From contig VXZL01000451.1 in the NCBI GenBank assembly GCA_009845505.1, positions 1 through 7,865 of the forward strand: 7,865 bases of DNA, written 5' to 3'. Shown here piece by piece: positions 1-6,204 of this stretch; position 1 is the stretch's first letter; every line of letters starts with the position of its first letter. This DNA is from Candidatus Poribacteria bacterium. GTDB lineage: Bacteria; Poribacteria; WGA-4E; WGA-3G. The notes beneath the pieces were generated by a model. The model was not told the DNA's origin and searched no databases. It worked only from the letters and a program-made list of their open reading frames with translations. Made by a program: the position numbers and the translations under genes.

Positions 1-1
1 C

Positions 2-27
2 AAAATGTTACACCAGTGTAACATTTT
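2..27. promoter_or_regulatory. 12-bp inverted repeat, candidate operator
   Basis: AAAATGTTACAC (2-13) is followed after two bases by its exact reverse complement GTGTAACATTTT (16-27). The heptamer TGTTACA in the left arm recurs at 137-143, over the proposed -10 box of the receptor gene, which favours a protein-binding site. The spacer is too short for a natural hairpin unless the innermost pair opens, giving 11 bp and a CAGT-type loop; the stem is AT-rich. It could instead be the terminator of an unseen upstream gene, since five T follow. It lies at the window edge, so its context is unknown. Confidence 0.5.
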
Positions 28-116
28 TAAGGGGAATTTCTAAAAAATATATCGTTAAGTTAAAACTGTATTCACGCCTATATTTCCGAGAACATTATCT
101 CCCTGCCAGACCAAAA

Positions 117-145
117 TTGCTTTTCAGATACCAATATGTTACAAT
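117..145 (+). promoter_or_regulatory. Putative sigma70-type promoter of the TonB-dependent receptor gene
   Basis: A -35-like TTGCTT (117-122) is separated by exactly 17 bases from a -10-like TACAAT (140-145, five of six consensus bases). Transcription would begin near 152, giving a leader of about 60 bases before the ATG at 212. The -35 box is only half consensus, which fits an activated or repressible promoter. The heptamer TGTTACA (137-143), shared with the palindrome at 2-27, overlaps the -10 box. AATAT (133-137) and ATATT (144-148) form a small dyad around it. Confidence 0.5.
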
Positions 146-173
146 ATTAGTTGTTCATTAGGTATAGGGCTTT

Positions 174-193
174 CATTATCACACATTATCACA
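174..193 (+). repeat. Perfect tandem repeat of a 10-mer in the receptor leader
   Basis: CATTATCACA occurs twice back to back (174-183 and 184-193), a period of one DNA helical turn. Each copy contains ATTATCA, the half-site of the Fur consensus (TGATAATnATTATCA), here in direct orientation. The pair lies downstream of the proposed transcription start and just upstream of the ribosome binding site GAGAGG (202-207). A regulator bound here could block transcription of the receptor. The Fur link is inference from motif resemblance only. Confidence 0.55.
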
Positions 194-211
194 TCTGATC
201 TGAGAGGCAAT

Positions 212-2440
212 ATGAATTTTGGTAAACAACTTTGTGTTTTCGTTTTCTTGGCAATACTATCTACATCTCTAACAGTCGTCGCCGATGAGGAGACTGAAGG
301 AGTCGTTAGGCTGGAAGAGGTCGTCGTTACCGCCCGCAAGCGTGAACAGCGGTCTTTTGAAGTCCCGCTCTCCGTTTCCACAATCCGAGGCGAGAAATCC
401 GATATTTTGCGCTCGTCCGGTATGGATGTCCGTTTTTTGTCCAACCGCACCCCCAGTTTACAAATAGAATCCTCATTCGGACGCATCTTTCCACGCTTTT
501 TCATTCGCGGTCTTGGGAACAATGACTTTGACCTTAACGCTTCACAACCCGTGTCAATCCTTTACGACGGGGTTGTTCTTGAGAACGCCCTGTTAAAAGG
601 CTTTCCTGCTTTTGATTTGGATCGGATAGAGGTGCTACGGGGTCCACAAGGAACACTGTTCGGACGCAATACACCCGCGGGTACTGTAAAATTTGAGTCA
701 GCGCGTCCGACGCAGACGTTAGACGGATACGGACGACTGAGCTACGGGCAGTTCAACAGTAGTAATTTTGAGGGAGCAGTATCGGGTCCACTCGTTCCGT
801 CCCTGCTCTCCGCAAGACTTTCACTTCTTGCGCAGTGGCGGAACGACTGGGTCGATAACGAACACACCGGTGAAGACAATGCCCTCGGGGGACATCGGGA
901 CTTGGCTGGACGGTTCCAGCTGCTCTGGACCCCGATACCCGAACTCGAAGCGTGGCTCAAATTCCATGCCCGCGATCTTGACGGCACAGCGCGCCTGTTT
1001 CGCGCCAATATCTTGTCAAAAGGTGAAACCGGACTGGTTCAAGATTTCACCCGCGACCGCATCGCACACGACGGACGCAATGAACAAACCCTGAGAACAC
1101 AAGGTTTGACTGCTGAAGTTCGCTACGATATCGGAAACTTCCAACTAATTTCGCTCACAGGATTGGAACGACTCACTAACTTCTCACGCGGGGACATAGA
1201 CGGTGGTTACGGTGCCTTGTTCAGTCCGCCGAGCGGTCCCGGCGAGATTCCCTTTCCCTCTGAAACAGCATCCGGTATTCCCGCACTCCGCCAGTTTAGC
1301 CAAGAGGTCCGCTTCATGAGTCCAGCAGCACGTCGTCTCGTCTATCAGTTCGGGATCTACTATTTTCATGAGTTGGTAGAGATGGAGGATTTCAACTACA
1401 ATACGTTGGCAGGCGGCACTTTGGACGGATTGGTACGCCAAGAACAAACAGCTACAGCACAGGCGGCGTTTGGAGCGATGACCTTCCAATGGCTTGAGGA
1501 TTTGGAATTGGCTGCTGGCTTGCGACTCTCTCACGATGCGAAAGACTATACAGCATGGCGAGACAAATCACCGATTGGAGCAGGTCCACTCGGTCCCATC
1601 CATCAGAACCCGCAAGACACAGTATGGAGTGGGGATCTGAGTCTCCGCTATAGCATTTCACCTAACGTCCAGACCTATCTGCGCACCGCACGCGGATTCC
1701 GCGCCCCCAGTATTCAGGGACGTTTGCTGTTTGGCGATACCGTCACGGTGGCGGATACAGAGACTATTCTCTCCATTGAAGGCGGCACGAAGTTGCGTCT
1801 ATGGCAGCAACGGTTACACCTGAATATGGGTGCGTTCCAATATCTTATGCAGGATCAGCAGCTCACCGCAGTCGGTGGCGAGGCAAACTTCAATCGGTTA
1901 GTGAACGCCGAAGGCACTATTGGACGCGGTGTTGAGGCAGAATTGAGTTTTGCACCAACTACATCACTGGAGATTTCAGCAGGACTCAGTTACAACCAGA
2001 CGCGTATTGACGATCCGAATTTAGCGATACAAGGCTGTGGTGCGCCGTGTACAGTGCTGGATCCGCGCGCCGCTGCTGAAGGAACTTTCTCCATTAATGG
2101 CAACAGTCTACCCCAAGCACCCGGTTGGATTGCAGATGTAACGCTTCACTACGTCCTCAACCTACCGGGAGGCACACGTCTTATTGCATCCACGGACTGG
2201 GCATATCGCAGCCGAGTCCGATTCTTTCTCTACGAATCTGTAGAATTTGCCGATGACTTGCTCTTGCAAGGCGGGGTTCGTCTCGCCTGTCTATTGCCTT
2301 ATGCTGACATAGAGGTAGCACTTATCGGACGCAACATCCTCAACGATACATCTCCTACCGGCGGCATTGATTTCAACAATCTGACGGGTTACGTCAACGA
2401 ACCCCGGTTTTGGAGTCTGGAAATGACGCGGCGTTTTTAA
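212..2440 (+). CDS. TonB-dependent outer-membrane receptor
   Basis: An active-transport receptor of the outer membrane, powered by TonB/ExbB/ExbD; family members import iron-siderophore complexes, cobalamin, sugars or other scarce ligands. The 742-residue length is normal. Residues 1-24 form a signal peptide (hydrophobic LCVFVFLAIL, likely cleavage after VVA). A TonB box, EEVVVTARK, follows at 35-43. The plug domain spans about 46-165, with FFIRGLGNND at 96-105 and the classic IEVLRGPQGTLFGRNTPAG at 139-157. The rest (about 170-742) is the barrel, ending in the aromatic C-terminus RRF expected for Bam-dependent insertion. Cys609 and Cys613 could form a disulfide in a surface loop (inference). 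The start is supported by GAGAGG four bases upstream and the signal peptide directly after it. No transport partners are adjacent, so the substrate is unknown; iron is suggested only by the Fur-like repeats upstream. Confidence 0.95.
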   Translation: MNFGKQLCVFVFLAILSTSLTVVADEETEGVVRLEEVVVTARKREQRSFEVPLSVSTIRGEKSDILRSSGMDVRFLSNRTPSLQIESSFGRIFPRFFIRGLGNNDFDLNASQPVSILYDGVVLENALLKGFPAFDLDRIEVLRGPQGTLFGRNTPAGTVKFESARPTQTLDGYGRLSYGQFNSSNFEGAVSGPLVPSLLSARLSLLAQWRNDWVDNEHTGEDNALGGHRDLAGRFQLLWTPIPELEAWLKFHARDLDGTARLFRANILSKGETGLVQDFTRDRIAHDGRNEQTLRTQGLTAEVRYDIGNFQLISLTGLERLTNFSRGDIDGGYGALFSPPSGPGEIPFPSETASGIPALRQFSQEVRFMSPAARRLVYQFGIYYFHELVEMEDFNYNTLAGGTLDGLVRQEQTATAQAAFGAMTFQWLEDLELAAGLRLSHDAKDYTAWRDKSPIGAGPLGPIHQNPQDTVWSGDLSLRYSISPNVQTYLRTARGFRAPSIQGRLLFGDTVTVADTETILSIEGGTKLRLWQQRLHLNMGAFQYLMQDQQLTAVGGEANFNRLVNAEGTIGRGVEAELSFAPTTSLEISAGLSYNQTRIDDPNLAIQGCGAPCTVLDPRAAAEGTFSINGNSLPQAPGWIADVTLHYVLNLPGGTRLIASTDWAYRSRVRFFLYESVEFADDLLLQGGVRLACLLPYADIEVALIGRNILNDTSPTGGIDFNNLTGYVNEPRFWSLEMTRRF

Positions 2441-2468
2441 ACAACACCTATCCACGCTCTCTTAGGTA

Positions 2469-2522
2469 GGCGAGGTTTTGCGGCGTACTCGACCAAATGC
2501 GACGTGCATTCCTAACCTCGCT
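2469..2522. repeat. Intergenic palindromic repeat element, possible receptor-gene terminator
   Basis: Outer arms GCGAGGTT (2470-2477) and AACCTCGC (2514-2521) are perfectly complementary and extend by one G-T pair. Inside, TGCG-G-CGT (2479-2486) can pair with ACGTGCA (2502-2508) with one bulged G, leaving a 15-base loop. The whole is an imperfect hairpin of about 54 bases, 28 bases after the receptor stop codon. The GGCGAGGTT and TTCCTAAC words recur in the other intergenic gap (6128-6187), so this looks like a copy of a dispersed family. The pyrimidine-rich CTCTTTCTT following it could make it a weak terminator. Confidence 0.6.
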
Positions 2523-2547
2523 CTTTCTTAGGTAACAAAAAAAATAT

Positions 2548-2576
2548 TTGACATCCCGCGTAGAATGTTGTATCAT
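2548..2576 (+). promoter_or_regulatory. Strong sigma70-type promoter for the ileS leader
   Basis: A perfect -35 TTGACA (2548-2553), a 17-base spacer and a good -10 TATCAT (2571-2576) predict transcription from about 2583. An A-rich tract (2537-2544) sits just upstream as a possible UP element. The start lies about 42 bases before the leader ATG and about 385 bases before ileS, so the transcript has a long leader. TGTTGTA (2566-2572) and TACAACA (2595-2601) form an inverted repeat straddling the start point. Confidence 0.75.
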
Positions 2577-2624
2577 ACTTTATATGTTCACGTTTACAAC
2601 AATATTACATCGTGCCAACAAAAC

Positions 2625-2771
2625 ATGGACCAAAAATCGCTTACTACACTGATGTCGCAATATAGGAAACCTCTGCGCTCCAAAGCCCTATATCAAGATA
2701 GCCTGCGTGCTGTCGTGGGTTCGCGCGCTATATCCATTATTATTGCTATCCGTCGGGCTGTGGTGGGCTAA
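2625..2771 (+). CDS. Isoleucine-rich leader peptide of ileS (48 aa)
   Basis: A short ORF inside the ileS leader that ends in TAA at 2769-2771. Residues 36-42 read ISIIIAI: five isoleucines in seven codons, using all three Ile codons (ATA, three ATT, ATC). This follows a basic, otherwise unremarkable N-terminal half. The product is probably not functional as a protein; its translation would sense charged tRNA-Ile. An earlier in-frame ATG at 2565 is excluded because it lies inside the promoter, so ATG 2625 is chosen. It has no clear Shine-Dalgarno sequence, which is a weakness. GTG at 2715 would give an 18-residue peptide still containing all the Ile codons. The distance from the Ile run to the antiterminator arm and the stop codon fits an attenuator control peptide. 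Confidence 0.6.
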   Translation: MDQKSLTTLMSQYRKPLRSKALYQDSLRAVVGSRAISIIIAIRRAVVG

Positions 2772-2800
2772 TCACAGGCAGATACGCAGTTTTTATTTGG

Positions 2801-2847
2801 ACGCCCATCACTGAAACGGACAATTTCGGTGTGGGTGTTTTTTTTTT
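2801..2847 (+). terminator. Intrinsic terminator upstream of ileS (attenuator)
   Basis: ACGCCCAT (2801-2808) pairs with GTGGGTGT (2831-2838), and ACTGAAA (2810-2816) with TTTCGGT (2824-2830). The result is a 15-bp stem with a single bulged C (2809), a few G-U pairs and a 7-base loop. The stem runs into ten consecutive T (2838-2847). This is a textbook rho-independent terminator, yet it sits 120 bases before the ileS start codon and downstream of the only obvious promoter. Read-through must therefore be controlled for ileS to be expressed. Confidence 0.88.
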
Positions 2848-2864
2848 GAAAATACGTCAGGAGG

Positions 2865-2946
2865 TCTGGAAGGCACTTAATGCCATGCTTCCACGCTTCC
2901 AGATAGCAGGAAGTATGGATGGAAGAGACGTGTCTCCAATCTTCCA
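2865..2946 (+). promoter_or_regulatory. Two hairpins between the attenuator and the ileS ribosome binding site
   Basis: TCTGGAAG (2865-2872) pairs perfectly with CTTCCAGA (2896-2903). A second CTTCC at 2888-2892 offers an alternative partner because GCTTCCA is tandemly repeated (2887-2893 and 2895-2901). A second hairpin pairs TGGAAGA (2920-2926) with TCTTCCA (2940-2946). All arms share the GGAAG/CTTCC word, so cross-pairing between the two hairpins is possible. The second hairpin ends eight bases before the ileS Shine-Dalgarno AAGAGGA (2954-2960). A role in translation control or in protecting the processed mRNA end is possible but unproven. Confidence 0.45.
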
Positions 2947-2967
2947 CAAGAGCAAGAGGAATTTCCT

Positions 2968-5900
2968 ATGTTTGAAGAGGTATCACCACAATTCACGTTT
3001 GCTGAAAAAGAGAAACAGACCTTGGCGTTTTGGCGTGAAAACGACATCTTTCAGAGAAGCATGGAGGTCCGCAAAGATGCACCGCCTTTCGTATTCTTAG
3101 AGGGACCCCCGTTTGCGAATGCACCCCCCGGCGTACATCACGTCCTCGCACGCGTCATGAAGGATGCCGTTTGCCGCTACAAAACAATGACCGGACACTA
3201 CGTTCACAGGAAAGCAGGCTGGGACACACACGGACTCCCGGTTGAATATCAGGTCGAAAAACAACTCAATATTAGAAACAAAGCCGAATTGGAGGCTTAT
3301 GGCGTTCAGAACTTTATCGAGAAATGTAAAGAGAACGTCTTCCAATACGAACAGGATTGGCGACAGATGACGGAGCGCATCGGATACTGGCTCAACCTTG
3401 ACGATGCCTATATCACGCTGTCAAACGACTACATCGAAAGCATCTGGTGGGTCCTCCGGCAGGCGTGGGATAAGGAACTGCTCTATCAGGGACACAAGGT
3501 GCAACCCTACTGCTATCGGTGCGGGACGACCTTAGCAAGCCACGAAGTCGCACTCGGCTATCAAGAGGTCGCCGACCCATCAATCTTTGTACGTTTCCCG
3601 TTAAGAAATCAGGAGAGGACCTATCTACTCGTCTGGACGACGACACCGTGGACGTTGCCCTCTAACGTTGCCGTCGCTGTCGGTGAGGACTACGATTACG
3701 TCGCCGTTGAGCATAATGGGCAACGCCTCATCCTCGCAAAGGAGTGTCTGCCGAGTCTATTTGAAGATGAATCTCCACAAATCGTTGAGAACTATAAAGG
3801 CAAAGACCTCCGCAACTGGGAATACGAACCGTTGTTTGACAGTGGACAGCACCCAGAAAAATCCCACTACATCGTCACTGCAGATTTTGTGACGACGACA
3901 GAGGGGAGCGGCTTGGTCCATATCGCACCCGCTTTCGGACAAGATGATTTTGAAATCGGACAGAAGCACAACATGCCATTCGTGCAATTAGTCGGGACCG
4001 ACGGTAGATTCGTCCCAAAAGTTAAAGAACCCTGGGCAGGTGAATACGTCAAAGACGCTGATCCGAAAATCATTCAGAACTTAGAAGGACGCGGCTTATT
4101 ATTTAAGGCTACCGAATATACCCACCAATACCCCTTCTGTTGGCGGTGTGATAACCCACTGCTTTACTATGCACGTGAATCATGGTTCGTCCGGACGACC
4201 GCCCTCCGAGAACAGATGCTCAAGCACAACCAGCAAATCAACTGGTATCCAGAACACCTCAAGGACGGACGGTTCGGTAACTGGTTGGAGAACAACATTG
4301 ACTGGGGATTGAGTCGTGAGCGTTATTGGGGAACACCCTTACCCGTTTGGGTCTGCAAGGACTGTGGGCATCAGCACTGCGTCGGTAGTATCGCCGAGCT
4401 GAAAGAACTCGGCACCGACGTTCCAGACGATGTTGAACTCCACCGTCCGTATGTAGACGACGTTGTCCTCGCTTGTAACAAGTGCAGCGGCACAATGCAT
4501 CGCGTGCAAGATGTAATTGACTGCTGGTTCGATTCTGGATGTGCACACACAGCACAATGGCACTATCCATTTGAAAACAAGGAAATGCTCGAACAAACGT
4601 ACCCTGCTGATTTCATCTCCGAAGCCATCGATCAGACCCGTGGTTGGTTCTATAGCCTTTTGGCAACCGGCACACTCCTCTACGATAAACCCGCTTACAA
4701 GAACTGCCTCTGCCTTGAACTCATCATGGGACCCGACGGCCAAAAAATGAGTAAAAGCCGAGGGAACACAGTAGATCCGTGGACAATCCTTGACAAGCAA
4801 GGCGCAGATGCACTTCGCTGGTACATGTTCACCGCAACCACACCGTGGACACCACGCACTTTCAAAATGGAAGGCATTGACGAAGCCTTGAAGAAGTTCA
4901 TGGGAACCCTTCACAACGTCTACAGTTTCTTCGTTATGTATGCTAACTTAGAGCAGATTGATGTCCTGAAAGATGCACCACCTGTTGCAGAACGTGCTAC
5001 TGTTGATAGATGGATCTTATCACGCCTCCATACCCTCATTGACAGTGTGCGCAATAACATGGAGAATTACCATCTCACAAACGCACCGCGCGCCATTGAG
5101 GCGTTTGTGGACGACCTCAGTAACTGGTACGTCCGTCGTTCCCGCGACCGTTTCTGGGGTGCGGAAGCCGGACCCGACAAGCAGGCTGCTTACGCAACGC
5201 TTTATGAAGTGCTTGTAACCGTTGCCAAACTCGCTGCGCCGTTTACGCCATTTCTGTCGGACGAACTCTACCGAAACCTCGTCTGCTCGCTTGATCCTGA
5301 CGCACCACTGAGTGTTCACCTTGCGGAATACCCGGTTGCAGATGCCTCGCTGAAGGATACCCAACTCGAAACCGATATGGCGTTCACACGCGAGGTCATC
5401 AGCATGGGGCATGCGGCACGGAACAAGTCAGGCATTAAAACGCGTCAACCACTTGCTGAGTTCACGCTTGGCGGACTTTCTGATGGAGAAAAAGAGACTG
5501 TTAACCGTTTGTCAGAACTCATCCACGATGAACTCAATGTCAAGGCTATTGCCTTCGTAGAAAATCTGGACGCATTTGCACAGGTAACGCTCAAGCCGAA
5601 CTTCAGGGTGTTGGGACCGAAATACGGCAAGGGCGTGCAAGCCATCGCAAAGGCACTCGCTACCGCAGATGCGATGCAACTGAAGACGGAACTGGAAGCC
5701 AACGGCAGTTTACAGATTGAGGCATCGGGGGAGACGTACACCCTTGAGCAGTCAGACATCGACGTGCAGACACAGAATCGAGAGGGTTTCTTTGTGGAGG
5801 TAGACGCACGGAAATTCGTCGCGCTATCAACGGAACTGACATACGAATTGACGCTTGAAGGCTTAGCGCGCGAACTCGTCAACAAAATCCAGAATATGCG

Positions 5901-6111
5901 CAAAGATGCCGATTTCAACGTCTCAGACCGGATTAAACTCAGCCTTGAAACGCCGTCATCGCTGGTCGAAGAAGCGTTTGAGGTGCATCGGGATTACATT
6001 TTGCAAGAGACACTGACAACAACCGTTGTTGGGTCTCCGAGTGGAAACGCCTTCACGGTTGCGCAGAAACTCAACGGTGAACTCGCAACCTTGAGCGTTG
6101 AGCAGGTCTAA
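2968..6111 (+). CDS. ileS: Isoleucyl-tRNA synthetase, type 2, with GxHH signature
   Basis: Cytoplasmic class I synthetase that charges tRNA-Ile with isoleucine using ATP and hydrolyses mischarged Val-tRNA. The 1047 residues match the long Thermus/eukaryote-like form. The HIGH signature reads GVHH at 55-58 (within PPGVHHVLAR), a known GxHH variant; KMSKS is intact at 593-597. The editing domain has WTTTPWTLPSN (223-233) and GSGLVHIAPAFGQDDF (313-328), with His318 and Asp327 at the positions expected for editing. Two zinc sites are visible: Cys182/Cys185 with Cys391/Cys394, and Cys463/Cys466 with Cys503/Cys506. GLSRERYWGTPLP lies at 448-460 and DQTRGWFYS at 555-563. The helical anticodon-binding domain covers about 650-800, followed by a type 2 C-terminal extension. 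The start is supported by AAGAGGA seven bases upstream and the family-typical N-terminus MFEEVSP. It is probably transcribed alone from 2548 through the attenuator. The intact motifs argue for a functional enzyme with predicted mupirocin tolerance. Confidence 0.98.
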   Translation: MFEEVSPQFTFAEKEKQTLAFWRENDIFQRSMEVRKDAPPFVFLEGPPFANAPPGVHHVLARVMKDAVCRYKTMTGHYVHRKAGWDTHGLPVEYQVEKQLNIRNKAELEAYGVQNFIEKCKENVFQYEQDWRQMTERIGYWLNLDDAYITLSNDYIESIWWVLRQAWDKELLYQGHKVQPYCYRCGTTLASHEVALGYQEVADPSIFVRFPLRNQERTYLLVWTTTPWTLPSNVAVAVGEDYDYVAVEHNGQRLILAKECLPSLFEDESPQIVENYKGKDLRNWEYEPLFDSGQHPEKSHYIVTADFVTTTEGSGLVHIAPAFGQDDFEIGQKHNMPFVQLVGTDGRFVPKVKEPWAGEYVKDADPKIIQNLEGRGLLFKATEYTHQYPFCWRCDNPLLYYARESWFVRTTALREQMLKHNQQINWYPEHLKDGRFGNWLENNIDWGLSRERYWGTPLPVWVCKDCGHQHCVGSIAELKELGTDVPDDVELHRPYVDDVVLACNKCSGTMHRVQDVIDCWFDSGCAHTAQWHYPFENKEMLEQTYPADFISEAIDQTRGWFYSLLATGTLLYDKPAYKNCLCLELIMGPDGQKMSKSRGNTVDPWTILDKQGADALRWYMFTATTPWTPRTFKMEGIDEALKKFMGTLHNVYSFFVMYANLEQIDVLKDAPPVAERATVDRWILSRLHTLIDSVRNNMENYHLTNAPRAIEAFVDDLSNWYVRRSRDRFWGAEAGPDKQAAYATLYEVLVTVAKLAAPFTPFLSDELYRNLVCSLDPDAPLSVHLAEYPVADASLKDTQLETDMAFTREVISMGHAARNKSGIKTRQPLAEFTLGGLSDGEKETVNRLSELIHDELNVKAIAFVENLDAFAQVTLKPNFRVLGPKYGKGVQAIAKALATADAMQLKTELEANGSLQIEASGETYTLEQSDIDVQTQNREGFFVEVDARKFVALSTELTYELTLEGLARELVNKIQNMRKDADFNVSDRIKLSLETPSSLVEEAFEVHRDYILQETLTTTVVGSPSGNAFTVAQKLNGELATLSVEQV

Positions 6112-6127
6112 AACATCTATCTTTGCT

Positions 6128-6187
6128 GGCGAAGCTTCCTAACTTTCACTGACTAACACTGTTGGGCGAGGTTCCTGTGCCTCGTCC
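6128..6187. terminator. Hairpin repeat between convergent genes, possible bidirectional terminator
   Basis: GGGCGAGG (6164-6171) pairs with CCTCGTCC (6180-6187) over eight bases with one G-U and an 8-base loop, followed by TTTC. The segment before it, GGCGAAGCTTCCTAAC (6128-6143), contains the perfect palindrome GAAGCTTC (6131-6138). It shares words with the repeat at 2469-2522 (GGCGAGGTT, TTCCTAAC). It sits in the 93-base gap between ileS and the convergent minus-strand gene, where a shared terminator is expected. The T tract is short on the plus strand, so termination strength is uncertain. Confidence 0.5.
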
Positions 6188-6204
6188 TTTCCCACATCCA
6201 TTCC

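Larger units (their letters stand above)
2583..2847 (+). promoter_or_regulatory. Proposed ileS transcription attenuator (leader RNA)
   Basis: This leader contains every part of a peptide-dependent attenuator. There is an ORF (2625-2771) with Ile codons at 2730-2732, 2736-2744 and 2748-2750. GTGGTGGGC (2760-2768), at the ORF end, can pair over nine bases (one G-U) with GCCCATCAC (2803-2811). That second segment is the 5' arm of the terminator at 2801-2847, so the two pairings exclude each other. Upstream, ATATAGG (2660-2666) pairs with CCTATAT (2687-2693), and GCGTGC (2705-2710) with GCGCGC (2723-2728). Inferred mechanism: low Ile-tRNA stalls ribosomes on the Ile codons, the antiterminator forms and ileS is transcribed. 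With enough Ile-tRNA the ribosome reaches the stop codon at 2769, masks 2760-2768 and termination follows. The sequence parts are seen; the mechanism is inferred. Confidence 0.65.

Noticed and set aside
2565..2624. Longer leader ORF starting at ATG 2565
   Set aside because: That ATG lies within the promoter, upstream of the predicted transcription start, so it would not be in the mRNA.
2583..2847. T-box riboswitch upstream of ileS
   Set aside because: TGGT occurs at 2761-2764, but it lies inside the helix that pairs with the terminator arm instead of in an antiterminator bulge. No GGTGGTACCGCG-like box and no recognisable Stem I with a specifier loop were found. The Ile codon run in one frame fits a leader peptide better. 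A divergent T-box cannot be wholly excluded without a covariance-model search.
2831..3100. An 89-codon ORF overlapping the terminator tail and the ileS start
   Set aside because: It begins inside the terminator stem, is out of frame with ileS and has no family-like sequence.
3124..3147. Missing HIGH motif as a sign of an inactive ileS
   Set aside because: GxHH is a recurrent natural variant in type 2 IleRS, and all other catalytic, editing and zinc residues are present.
4339..4914. A 191-codon antisense ORF inside ileS, and other antisense ORFs in the receptor and ileS
   Set aside because: They lie opposite highly conserved coding sequence, have Cys/His-rich or low-quality translations and no recognisable domains or start signals.
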